Positions 51,232-59,639 of a DNA stretch of 64,000 bases are shown here, piece after piece (the first letter of the stretch is position 1; each line of letters begins with the position of its first letter). Source of the stretch: Streptacidiphilus fuscans (GTDB lineage Bacteria > Actinomycetota > Actinomycetes > Streptomycetales > Streptomycetaceae); assembly GCF_015690355.1 (NCBI RefSeq), contig NZ_JADPRT010000007.1, positions 62,001-126,000 on the forward strand, in the 5' to 3' direction. A model generated the notes under the pieces. That model made no database searches. It was not told the DNA's origin and saw only the letters and a list, made by a program, of their open reading frames with translations. The translations under genes were made by a program, and so were the position numbers.

Positions 51232-52283
51232 GAGAGCAGGCCCAGGCTCTGCATGAGCTGGATCGCCTGGGAGCCGTCGCCGAGTTGGGCGGCGGAGTCG
51301 ACGGGCCCCGCCTGCTGCAGGGTCCGCGCGAGGCGGGTGTCGGTCACACCGGCGAGCAGCGGGTACTCGTAGCTCTCAGAGGTCGCGATGATCTGCTGCG
51401 CGGGCTTGCTCACCAGGTAGGCGAGGAAGGCCTGGGCCGCCGCCTGGTGTCGGCTGGACGCCAGCACGCCCGCGCCGGAGACGTCGACCAGCGAGCCCGG
51501 GTCGCCGGGAGCGAAGTAGGCCAGAGCGCTGTGGATGTTGGACGCGCCCTGCTCGTCGCGGAGCCGGTACCAGTAGTAGTGGTCGATGACGCCGCCCGCG
51601 ACCTCGCCCCGGTTGACCGCCGCGACCAGGTCCTCGTTGGAGTCGTAGACCTTGCCGTTGGCCTTGAGCGCCTTGAGCCACGACGTGGTGGCGGCCAGGC
51701 CCTTCATCTGGATCATGCGGGTGACGATCGGGGTGAAGTCGGTCTCGGACGGCGCGATGCCCAGCTTGCCCTGCCAGACCGCCGAAGCCAGCGCGGTGAC
51801 CGAGCTCGGCGTCTGGGCGGCGGTCAGCTTGCCGGTGTTGTAGACGAACACCGCCGAGCGCGCGGAGAGGCCGACCCAGTCGCCCTTGGCCGAGCTGTCG
51901 GCGGCGGGCACGGCGCCGAGGGTCGAGGCGTCGACCTTGGCCAGGGCGCCCTTCTCCTCCAGCGTGGTCAGCGTGGGCGGGTTCTCCGAGACGAAGACGT
52001 CCGCCGGGGAGGCCGCGCCCTCGACCAGCAGCTGCTGGGCCAGCTCGGCCTCGTCGCCGGAGCGCAGCTGGACCTTGATGCCGGTGCGCGCGGTGAAGCC
52101 CTTCACCAGCGCGTCCATGGTCTGCTCGTGCTGCCCGCTGTACACGGTGATCGTCTGCCCAGCGAGCGAGCCGCCGGAGGCCGAGGAGGACACCGAGGAC
52201 GCACCCGAGCCGCAGGCGCTCAGGGAGAGCACGCAGAGGCCCGCGAGGGACGCGACGGCGGTCGAGAACACCGACCGCTTCAT
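51228..52283 (-). CDS. Fe(III)-type ABC importer binding lipoprotein (FbpA-like)
   Basis: ATG 52283 (MKRSVFSTAVASLAGLCVLS) gives a lipoprotein signal with lipobox SLSAC; 351 residues. The binding fold is seen in GQTITVYSGQHEQTMDALVKGFTARTGIKVQLRSGDEAELAQQLLVEGAASPADVFVSENPPTL, with the later GVIDHYYWYRLRDEQGA carrying the two adjacent tyrosines that bind iron in FbpA-type proteins (YY of HYYWY). The DmdR-like box about 115 bp upstream supports iron regulation. Confidence 0.93.
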   Translation of the reverse strand: MKRSVFSTAVASLAGLCVLSLSACGSGASSVSSSASGGSLAGQTITVYSGQHEQTMDALVKGFTARTGIKVQLRSGDEAELAQQLLVEGAASPADVFVSENPPTLTTLEEKGALAKVDASTLGAVPAADSSAKGDWVGLSARSAVFVYNTGKLTAAQTPSSVTALASAVWQGKLGIAPSETDFTPIVTRMIQMKGLAATTSWLKALKANGKVYDSNEDLVAAVNRGEVAGGVIDHYYWYRLRDEQGASNIHSALAYFAPGDPGSLVDVSGAGVLASSRHQAAAQAFLAYLVSKPAQQIIATSESYEYPLLAGVTDTRLARTLQQAGPVDSAAQLGDGSQAIQLMQSLGLLS

Positions 52284-52398
52284 GGACCGAACACCGACGA
52301 ACACCGCACGACCTCCGACATGGGAAGAAGCACCCGGGCCGCCAGTGGGCGCGGTCCGGGCTGCCTTTCGGACCGGCACGAACCCTCGCGCCGACCCA

Positions 52399-52417
52399 GT
52401 AGGCAAGGCTTACCTTA
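52399..52417. promoter_or_regulatory. DmdR/IdeR-type iron box
   Basis: GTAGGCAAGGCTTACCTTA agrees with the 19-bp iron box TTAGGTTAGGCTAACCTAA at 14 positions, including both conserved half-site cores. It lies upstream of the Fe(III)-importer operon (start 52283). The rest of 52418-52706, up to the recombinase-like gene, shows no gene. Confidence 0.75.
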
Positions 52418-52706
52418 GTTGCAGCCCGGGGCATCGCTACCCCCACCCCTCCGCTCTCATGCACGGGGCGGTGGCGTTGCGTCCGTTCTGGCACGCTTCA
52501 TCCCGACTTCTCAGGTGCCGACGTGACCATTTCGTAACCAGCGCTCCCCGTTGCTGAAGCGCGCCGGCCGCATCGGGAGAAGCTGTGAAATGCAACGATG
52601 CCGTTGACTCAGAAGAAACTCAGAGGAACGATCGGTTCCACCGTGGACGCACCGAGAGGACGCCGCCCACAGGTTTCGGAATCCTTCGCATGACTCTGGG
52701 GGCGAC

Positions 52707-54155
52707 ATGGGGGGCAGCGACTCCACCCAGGTCGGGGAGGCCGCGGTCTACTGCCGCGTCGCCCACCGGCGTTCGCCCCGACAGGCCGGGGTGGACCAAC
52801 GCGAGGCCCGGTGCCGCGAGTTGGCCGACCGTCACGGCCTTCACGTCGCCCCCTGGCGGGTGTTCATCGACCCCCTGGCGACGAGCTGGGCACGCACCGA
52901 CGAGCGCGACGGCCGTCGCCCCGGCTGGGACGCGCTGCTCAGGGACCTGCGGACCGGACCGGTGACGCACGTCCTCATCGCCGGCACCGACGAGCTCGAA
53001 CAGTTCCACCCCTGGGACCTGGCCGCGCTGTTGACGCTCGCGGACGCACGGGACCTGGTCCTGCTCGACCCCGAGCAGGAGGTCGACCTCAACACGCCCG
53101 CCGCCCGCAGCGCCCTCCGGGAGCGGACACGGGAACGGTGCCGCCGCCGCGAGGACGCCTCCGGAACAACCCGGACCGCCCAGTCCCGGGCCGCCGCCGA
53201 CGGACGGCCGCACGGCGGCGGACGCCGGGCCTTCGGCTACACGCAGTCCGGCCACGAGCTCGTCCCGGACGAGGCGGCCGTCGTCGCCCGGATCTACCAC
53301 TGGTATCTGACGGACCGTTCCCTGTCCTGGATCGCCCGCGAGCTCACCACCGAGCGGATACCCACCGCCGCCGGCGGACGGTGGACGTCCACCAAGGTGG
53401 CGCGGATCCTCGACGCGCCCCGCTACGCGGCGTTGCAGGTGCGGCAGGGCGAGGTCCTGCGCGACGCGAGCGGCGCGTACGTGCCGGGCAGCTGGGAGCC
53501 GTGCGTCAGCCTCTCCCAGTGGGAGGCGGCACAGGAACTGCGCCGCAGCGCCGAGCTCACCACCCGCGCCGAGCGCCGCCCGGAGCGGCACTACCGCCTG
53601 ACCGGCCTGGTGCGCTGCGGCCGTTGCGGTCGGCGGATGGTCGGCGAGACCAAGAACGGCTACCCCATGTACGGCTGCATCGGCCGCAGCACCGGCGAGG
53701 GCGAACCCTGCCACCGGTACATCAGCGCGACGCGGCTGGAGGAACTGGTCGACGAGCACGTCCTGTTCGCGCTGGAGAACGCCCAACTGCCCAGTGAGGG
53801 AACGCCCGCCGCCGTCCTCGACCCGAAGACCGCGGAAGGCCGCGACCACGACCAGGCCCGGCTCGCCGAACTGCCCGCGCCGACCGCCACGCCCGAGCCG
53901 CAGTCGACCCGGGAGCACGCGGCACTCGCGGCGCGGATCCGCAAGGAGAACCGCATGGTGGCGGTACGCGTCCCGGATGCGGTCGGTCCGGAGTTGACGG
54001 GACGTCATACACGCCGGAACTGGCACCGGTTGTCCGCCTCGCGGCGCGACGACGTCCGCCGCTTCCTGATCGCGCACATCGACATCGGCCCGGTGACCGG
54101 ACCGCGCAGCGTGTTCGACCCGGCTCGCGTATTGATCCTCCGGCATCCCGACTGA
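52707..54155 (+). CDS. serine-recombinase-like protein with substituted catalytic residues
   Basis: 482 residues from ATG 52707 with GGGGG upstream. The resolvase N-domain is recognisable, but the residue aligned with the nucleophile Ser is Ala19 (Y15-C-R-V-A19 instead of YxRVS), and the LDRLxR catalytic Arg pair is replaced in TDELEQF (Glu96, Gln99). RRPG (70-73) is kept. The recombinase domain (RRAFGYTQSGHELVPDEAAVVARIYHWYL) and a zinc ribbon (VRCGRCGRRM ... GCIGRSTGEGEPC) are intact. It should bind DNA but cannot make the usual phosphoserine link, so it may act as a regulator. No attachment sites or other phage genes are visible nearby. Confidence 0.85.
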   Translation: MGGSDSTQVGEAAVYCRVAHRRSPRQAGVDQREARCRELADRHGLHVAPWRVFIDPLATSWARTDERDGRRPGWDALLRDLRTGPVTHVLIAGTDELEQFHPWDLAALLTLADARDLVLLDPEQEVDLNTPAARSALRERTRERCRRREDASGTTRTAQSRAAADGRPHGGGRRAFGYTQSGHELVPDEAAVVARIYHWYLTDRSLSWIARELTTERIPTAAGGRWTSTKVARILDAPRYAALQVRQGEVLRDASGAYVPGSWEPCVSLSQWEAAQELRRSAELTTRAERRPERHYRLTGLVRCGRCGRRMVGETKNGYPMYGCIGRSTGEGEPCHRYISATRLEELVDEHVLFALENAQLPSEGTPAAVLDPKTAEGRDHDQARLAELPAPTATPEPQSTREHAALAARIRKENRMVAVRVPDAVGPELTGRHTRRNWHRLSASRRDDVRRFLIAHIDIGPVTGPRSVFDPARVLILRHPD

Positions 54156-54489
54156 GGGCCAACGCCCGCCATCCCCAAGGTCTTTACCTCGGCCTCTACC
54201 AGGAACTTCTCAGTTTCCTCTCAGGGAGCCGTCAGTTCAGAGGATTTCCAGAAGTTTTCCGCCCGATGCTCTGTTCAGTGTGTACGCGTCAGCCCTACTC
54301 TCACGTAGCAGCGAGACCACCACGATGCAGGGTGTCAGCTGGCGGCCGACCGTGCCGCGAGCCGAGCCGACGTGTCGTCAGCACATGCACTGCGTTTCCT
54401 GATTCGTTTCCTGATTCGGAATGGCACCGTGTTCTGACGTCGCGTCAGTGCTGCGCGGTGCCTTCCCCTCGTCCCTCAGGGAGGGTGGG
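54156..54489. promoter_or_regulatory. 334-bp region upstream of the sedolisin gene with a CTGACG palindrome
   Basis: No gene is seen. CTGACG-TCG-CGTCAG (54434-54448) has the same 6-3-6 form as the palindrome at 24014-24028 (CTGACG-CAG-CGTCAG). Two near-identical CTCAG/CTCTCAG repeats and a CCAGAAGTTTTCC tract at 54210-54260 are other possible promoter elements. An ATG at 54421 in the frame of the protease lies upstream of the palindrome and is considered unlikely. Confidence 0.5.
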
Positions 54490-56535
54490 TTGCGTACCAC
54501 CGGAATCGCGCGCCGCACCAGCGCGCTCGGCCGAACCGTGGCCGCGTCCGTCACCGCCGTCACCGTCGGCTTCTTCGGCCTGGCGGCGATCACGCCCGCA
54601 CAGGCGGCGACAGCCGCGCCTGCCGCCACCACCAGCAGCTCCGTCACGGTCCACCGCCAGTGCCCGCAGGAGCCCGTGGGCTACTCCAGCTGCCTGGCGC
54701 TCAAGCGCACCGATGTCCGTCCGCAGTCGGCGCACGCCGACGCCGCGCCGCTGGCGACGGTGTCCGGCTACGGCCCCAGCAACCTGCAGTCGGCCTACAA
54801 CCTCGCCTCGGCGGCGGCGTCGAAGGGCGGCGGGGAGACCGTCGCGCTGATCGACGCCTACGACTACCCGAGCGCGCAGAGCGACCTGGACACCTACCGC
54901 AGTCAGTTCGGGCTGCCGGCCTGCGACAGCGGCTGCTTCACCAAGCTCAACGAGAACGGGCAGGCCAGCCCGCTCCCCTCGCCCGCCCCGTCCAGCGACG
55001 ACTGGACCGGCGAGGAGGCGCTCGACATCGACATGGTCTCGGCGATCTGCCCCAACTGCCACATCGACCTGGTCGAGGCCAACTCCGACAGCAACGACGA
55101 CCTCGGCGCGGCCGTGAACGCGGCCGTCAACGCGGGGGCGAAGTTCGTCTCCAACAGCTACGGCGGCAGCGAGTCCTCCACCGACTCGACCTACGACACC
55201 GAGTACTACGACCACCCCGGCGTCGCGGTGACCGTCTCCTCCGGTGACAGCGGCTACGGCGTCGAGTACCCGGCCGCCTCGCAGTACGTCACCGCCGTCG
55301 GCGGCACCTCGCTGTCCACCGCGTCCAACACGCGCGGCTGGACCGAGTCCGTCTGGTCCACCTCCTCGACCGAGGGCGCCGGATCCGGCTGCTCGGCCGA
55401 CGACCCCAAGCCCAGCTGGCAGACCGACACCGGCTGCTCCAAGCGCACCGTCGCCGACGTCTCCGCGGTCGCCGACCCGGCCACCGGCGTCGCCGTCTAC
55501 GACACCTACAACAACAACGGCGGCTGGAACGTCTACGGCGGCACCTCCGTCGCCTCGCCGATCATCGCCTCCGTCTACGCCCTCGCCGGAAACCCGGGCG
55601 CGAGCGACTACCCGGCCAAGTACCCGTACGCGCACACCTCTTCGCTCAACGACGTCACCACCGGCTCCACGGCCAGTTGCTCCCCGGCGTACCTGTGCAC
55701 CGCCGAGGCCGGCTACGACGGCCCGACCGGCTGGGGCACCCCGAACGGCACCACCGCCTTCCAGAGCGGCTCCTCCACCGGCAACACGGTCACCGTGACG
55801 AACCCGGGCAGCCAGACGTCGACGGTCGGCACCGCCGCGTCGCTGCAGATCAGCGGCTCGGACTCGGCCGGGGCAAGCCTGAGTTACACCGCGACCGGCC
55901 TCCCTGCGGGTCTGTCGATCTCCTCCTCGGGCCTGATCTCCGGCACCCCGACCACCGCCGGGACCGACAGCGTGACGGTCACCGCCAAGGACAGCACGGG
56001 CGCGTCCGGCACCGCCTCCTTCAGCTGGACCGTCAACTCGACCACGGGCGGCGGCGGCTGCACCAAGCCGGGCCAGCTGCTGGGCAACCCGGGCTTCGAG
56101 ACCGGCACGACTACACCGTGGACGATGACGTCGGGCGTGCTGAACAACGACACCGTCGACGAGCCCGCCCACTCGGGCAACTGGGACGCCTGGCTGGACG
56201 GTTATGGCGCCGCCCACACCGACACCGTGGCCCAGACCGTTGCGGTCCCGTCCGGTTGCAGCGCGGCGTTCTCCCTCTGGCTGCACGTCGACACCGGCAG
56301 GACCGCCACCACTGCGGTCGACACCCTCAAGGTCCAGGTCCTCAACAGCTCCGGCACCGTGCTCAGCACCCTCGGGACCTACTCCAACCTGAACGCGAGC
56401 AGCGGGTACAACCAGTACTCGTTCAACCTCAACAGCTACGCTGGCCAGACTGTCACCCTGAAGTTCACCGGCGTGGAGCAGAGCGGCCCGCAGACCAGCT
56501 TCGTGCTCGACGACACGGCGCTGAACGCCTCCTGA
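54490..56535 (+). CDS. secreted sedolisin (S53) protease with Ig-like and CBM-like C-terminal domains
   Basis: TTG 54490 with a GGGAGGG ribosome site opens a typical signal peptide (RRTSALGRTVAASVTAV...PAQA); total 681 residues. The S53 catalytic set is visible: Glu175 and Asp179 in DWTGEEALDIDMV and Ser353 in YGGTSVASP. The long propeptide of classical sedolisins is missing, as in many actinobacterial short forms. A putative Ig domain (ASLQISGSDSAGASLSYTATGLPAGLSISSSGLISGTP) and a jelly-roll-like domain (GQLLGNPGFETGTTTPW to the end) follow. The enzyme acts outside the cell, probably at low pH. Confidence 0.9.
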   Translation: MRTTGIARRTSALGRTVAASVTAVTVGFFGLAAITPAQAATAAPAATTSSSVTVHRQCPQEPVGYSSCLALKRTDVRPQSAHADAAPLATVSGYGPSNLQSAYNLASAAASKGGGETVALIDAYDYPSAQSDLDTYRSQFGLPACDSGCFTKLNENGQASPLPSPAPSSDDWTGEEALDIDMVSAICPNCHIDLVEANSDSNDDLGAAVNAAVNAGAKFVSNSYGGSESSTDSTYDTEYYDHPGVAVTVSSGDSGYGVEYPAASQYVTAVGGTSLSTASNTRGWTESVWSTSSTEGAGSGCSADDPKPSWQTDTGCSKRTVADVSAVADPATGVAVYDTYNNNGGWNVYGGTSVASPIIASVYALAGNPGASDYPAKYPYAHTSSLNDVTTGSTASCSPAYLCTAEAGYDGPTGWGTPNGTTAFQSGSSTGNTVTVTNPGSQTSTVGTAASLQISGSDSAGASLSYTATGLPAGLSISSSGLISGTPTTAGTDSVTVTAKDSTGASGTASFSWTVNSTTGGGGCTKPGQLLGNPGFETGTTTPWTMTSGVLNNDTVDEPAHSGNWDAWLDGYGAAHTDTVAQTVAVPSGCSAAFSLWLHVDTGRTATTAVDTLKVQVLNSSGTVLSTLGTYSNLNASSGYNQYSFNLNSYAGQTVTLKFTGVEQSGPQTSFVLDDTALNAS

Positions 56536-56576
56536 GACGCCCGAAAGACCTGACAGACCCGACACACAACTGAACA

Positions 56577-56618
56577 CCGCTGGGCGCGAGGCACCGCAAC
56601 ACGCCTCGCGCCCAGCGG
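56577..56618. terminator. 16-bp perfect hairpin between convergent genes
   Basis: CCGCTGGGCGCGAGGC and GCCTCGCGCCCAGCGG pair perfectly around a 10-nt loop between the sedolisin stop (56535) and the acyl-CoA dehydrogenase stop (56634). A bidirectional terminator. Confidence 0.8.
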
Positions 56619-56633
56619 CAGCTCAGCGGCGAC

Positions 56634-57812
56634 TCAGCGCCGAACGCGCGGCATGCCCAGGCCGATCCAGCTGATGATCTCGCGCTGGATCTCGTTGTTG
56701 CCGCCGCCGAAAGTGAAGATGACCGCGCTGCGGTAGCCGCGTTCCAGGTTGCTGCGCAGGACCTCGCCCGCGCTGCCCTCCTTGAGCGGGCCCGCCGCGC
56801 CGACGACCTCCAGCAGCCAGGCGTAGGCGTCGCGGCGTGCCTCGCTGCCGTAGACCTTGACGGCCGAGGCGTCCTGCGGGGTGAGGGCGTTGCGCTGGAC
56901 GGCGTCCACCATCTGCCAGTTGAGCAGCTTGACGGCGTCCAGGCGGCTGTGGGTGCGGGAGAGGCGCTGGCGGACCCAGGGCAGGTCGATGACCCGCTTG
57001 CCGCCCGCGAGTTCGGTCTCGCGGGCCCACTGCTGGACCTCGGCCAGGGCGCGGTTGGCCATGGTGGCGTGGGCGGCCAGGGTGACCCGCTCGTGGTTGA
57101 GCTGGTTGGTGATCAGCCGCCAGCCCGCGTTCTCCTCGCCCACCCGCATCGAGACCGGTACGCGGATGTCCTGGTAGTAGCTGGCCGTGGTGTCGTGTCC
57201 GGCCAGGGTGCGGATGACGGTGGTGGAGTAGCCCGGGTCGGTGGTGTCGACCATCAGCATGGTGATGCCCTTGTGCGGCGGGGCGTCCGGGTCGGTCCGG
57301 GTGGCCAGCCAGACCCAGTCGGCGGTGTCGCCGTTGGTGGTCCAGATCTTCTGCCCGTTGACGACGTACTCGTCGCCCTCGCGGACCGCGCGGGTCTTCA
57401 GCGCGGCCAGGTCGGTGCCCGCGTCCGGCTCGGAGTAGCCGATGGCGATGTCGATCTCACCGGCCAGGATCTTCGGCAGGAAGAAGGCCTTCTGCTCGGG
57501 AGTGCCGAACTTCATGATCGACGGACCGACCGTGTTCAACGCCATGATCGGCAGCGGGACGCCCGCCTGCGCGGCCTCGTCGAAGAAGATGAACTGCTCG
57601 AACGCGCTCAGCCCGCGCCCGCCGTACTCGACCGGCCAGCCCACGCCGAGCCAGCCGTCGGCGCCGAGACGGCGGTTGACGTCCCGGTAGAACTTCTTCT
57701 GCTGCCGGGGGTCGTTGAGTCGGCCGTGCGCCTCGGGCGGCATCAGGTCGGCGAAGTAGGCGCGCAGTTCGGCACGGAGCCGATGCTGCTCCGGCGTGTG
57801 GTCCAGGTGCAC
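56634..57812 (-). CDS. acyl-CoA dehydrogenase (actinobacterial FadE type)
   Basis: 392 residues from GTG 57812 with GGGAG upstream. Family segments: WPVEYGGRGLSAFEQFIFFDEAAQAG, IAIGYSEPDAGTDLAAL (FAD/substrate region), GQKIWTTNGDTADWVWLATRTD and TFGGGNNEIQREIISWIGLGMPRVRR. At the place where short-chain enzymes have the catalytic Glu of YEGT the sequence reads FGGGN, as in subunits of heterotetrameric steroid-type dehydrogenases (ChsE family), which need a second subunit. None is adjacent. The gene is divergent from the KstD-like gene with a perfect KstR-type box between them. Confidence 0.92.
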   Translation of the reverse strand: MHLDHTPEQHRLRAELRAYFADLMPPEAHGRLNDPRQQKKFYRDVNRRLGADGWLGVGWPVEYGGRGLSAFEQFIFFDEAAQAGVPLPIMALNTVGPSIMKFGTPEQKAFFLPKILAGEIDIAIGYSEPDAGTDLAALKTRAVREGDEYVVNGQKIWTTNGDTADWVWLATRTDPDAPPHKGITMLMVDTTDPGYSTTVIRTLAGHDTTASYYQDIRVPVSMRVGEENAGWRLITNQLNHERVTLAAHATMANRALAEVQQWARETELAGGKRVIDLPWVRQRLSRTHSRLDAVKLLNWQMVDAVQRNALTPQDASAVKVYGSEARRDAYAWLLEVVGAAGPLKEGSAGEVLRSNLERGYRSAVIFTFGGGNNEIQREIISWIGLGMPRVRR

Positions 57813-57870
57813 GACGCTCTCCCTCTGCGGTCACGGCTGCGCAGCCCGGGCGCGGCTGCACCGCGCAGAC

Positions 57871-57884
57871 TAGAACGTGTTCCA
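57871..57884. promoter_or_regulatory. KstR-type operator 3 (perfect)
   Basis: TAGAACGTGTTCCA fits all fixed positions of TNNAACNNGTTNNA and has near-complete dyad symmetry. It lies between the acyl-CoA dehydrogenase (start 57812) and the KstD-like gene (start 57981). Confidence 0.75.
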
Positions 57885-57980
57885 TAAACTCGGAAGAGTC
57901 GCGGCACCCGACTCGCCGGTAGGGTGCAGCCCAACGCAGCAGGAACCCGCCAGGAGCGCAGCGCAGCGAGGAGCACCACC

Positions 57981-59639
57981 GTGGATGCGGACGTCATCGT
58001 CGTCGGGGCCGGGCTGGCCGGGCTGACGGCCACCTGCGAGCTGGTCGCCGCCGGGCGCCGGGTCCTGCTGGTCGACCAGGAGAACCAGGCCAACCTGGGC
58101 GGGCAGGCGTTCTGGTCCTTCGGCGGACTCTTCCTGGTCGACTCCCCCGAGCAGCGCCGGATGGGCGTCCGCGACTCCCTCGAACTGGCCTGGCAGGACT
58201 GGGAGGGCACGGCCGGTTTCGACCGCGAGGACGAGGACTCCTGGGCCCGCCGCTGGGCCCGCGCCTACGTCGAGTTCGCCGCCGGTGAGAAGCGCTCCTG
58301 GCTGCGCGAGCGCGGAGTCAAGGTGTTCCCGGTGGTCGGCTGGGCGGAACGCGGCGGCTACGACGCGCTCGGTCACGGCAACTCCGTGCCGCGCTTCCAC
58401 ATCACCTGGGGCACCGGGCCGGGCGTCGTCGATCCCTTCGTCCGCCGCGTCCAGGACGCCGCCGCGAGCGGGCTGGTCACCTTCGCCTTCCGGCACCGGG
58501 TCAACGAGCTGCTGACCGGCGCCAATGGCGTCGAGGGGGTGCGCGGCACGGTCCTCGCGCCCAGCGCGACGGCGCGCGGCGAGGCGTCCAACCGCGACGC
58601 GGTCGGCGAGTTCGAGTACCGGGCCGAGTCGGTGATCGTCACCTCCGGCGGCATCGGCGCCAACCACGACCTGGTCCGCGCCAACTGGCCCGAACGGCTG
58701 GGCACTCCGCCCGCGCAGATGCTGACCGGCGTGCCCGCGTACGTCGACGGGCGGATGCTCGCGATCAGCGAGGCGGCGGGCGCACGGCTGGTCAACCGCG
58801 ACCGGATGTGGCACTACGTCGAGGGCATCACCAACTACGCCCCGATCTGGCCGAACCATGGCATCCGGATCCTGCCCGGCCCCTCCTCGCTCTGGCTGGA
58901 CGCGACCGGCGAGCGGCTGCCGGTGCCGCTCTTCCCCGGTTTCGACACCCTCGGCACGCTCGCGCACCTGCGGACGACCGGACACGACCACTCGTGGTTC
59001 GTGCTGACCCAGAAGATCATCGAGAAGGAGTTCGCGCTCTCGGGATCCGAGCAGAACCCCGACCTGACCAGCAAGGACCTGCGCCAGGTGCTGGCCGCCC
59101 GGCTCGGCGGCGGCGCGCCCGCGCCGGTCGAGGCGTTCAAGCGGCAGGGCGCCGACTTCGTCGTGGCGGACAACCTTGCCGACCTCGTCCAGGGCATGAA
59201 CCGGCTGACCGACCAGCCACTGCTCTCCTTCGAGACGATCCAGCGTCAGGTCGTGGCCCGGGACCGGGAGATCGACAACGCGTTCACCAAGGACCTGCAG
59301 ATCGCTGCGCTCCGCTCGGCCCGCGCCTACCTCGGCGACAAGCTGATCCGCGTCGCCCGCCCGCACCGGCTGCTCGACCCCAAGGCGGGACCGCTGATCG
59401 CGGTCAAGCTGCACGTGCTGACCCGCAAGACGCTCGGCGGTCTGCAGACCGACCTGTCCAGCCGGGTGCTCGGCGCGGACGGCGCGCCGATTCCTGGACT
59501 GTACGCAGCGGGTGAGGTCGCGGGCTTCGGCGGCGGCGGGATGCACGGCTACCGCGCACTGGAGGGCACCTTCCTGGGCGGCTGCCTCTTCTCCGGCCGT
59601 GCGGCGGGCCGCGCGGCGGCCGAGGCGGTCCGGTCATGA
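57981..59639 (+). CDS. FAD-binding dehydrogenase of the KstD/fumarate-reductase fold
   Basis: 552 residues from GTG 57981 with GAGGAGC upstream. The FAD loop is DADVIVVGAGLAGLTATCELVAAGRRVLLVDQ, the substrate-domain part includes FWSFGGLFLVDSPEQRRMGVRDS, and the C-terminus closes with the FAD-contact EVAGFGGGGMHGYRALEGTFLGGCLFSGRAAGR. The size and order fit 3-ketosteroid delta1-dehydrogenase-like flavoproteins (and the broader Rv0785 group). The catalytic Tyr pair of true KstD cannot be confirmed by eye. It is co-translated with a ketopantoate-reductase-like gene and shares a KstR-type promoter with an acyl-CoA dehydrogenase. Confidence 0.87.
   Translation: MDADVIVVGAGLAGLTATCELVAAGRRVLLVDQENQANLGGQAFWSFGGLFLVDSPEQRRMGVRDSLELAWQDWEGTAGFDREDEDSWARRWARAYVEFAAGEKRSWLRERGVKVFPVVGWAERGGYDALGHGNSVPRFHITWGTGPGVVDPFVRRVQDAAASGLVTFAFRHRVNELLTGANGVEGVRGTVLAPSATARGEASNRDAVGEFEYRAESVIVTSGGIGANHDLVRANWPERLGTPPAQMLTGVPAYVDGRMLAISEAAGARLVNRDRMWHYVEGITNYAPIWPNHGIRILPGPSSLWLDATGERLPVPLFPGFDTLGTLAHLRTTGHDHSWFVLTQKIIEKEFALSGSEQNPDLTSKDLRQVLAARLGGGAPAPVEAFKRQGADFVVADNLADLVQGMNRLTDQPLLSFETIQRQVVARDREIDNAFTKDLQIAALRSARAYLGDKLIRVARPHRLLDPKAGPLIAVKLHVLTRKTLGGLQTDLSSRVLGADGAPIPGLYAAGEVAGFGGGGMHGYRALEGTFLGGCLFSGRAAGRAAAEAVRS

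Noticed and set aside
52407..54489. Integrated prophage or genomic island around the serine-recombinase-like gene
   Set aside because: No attachment repeats, phage genes or tRNA target are visible, and the recombinase lacks catalytic residues.
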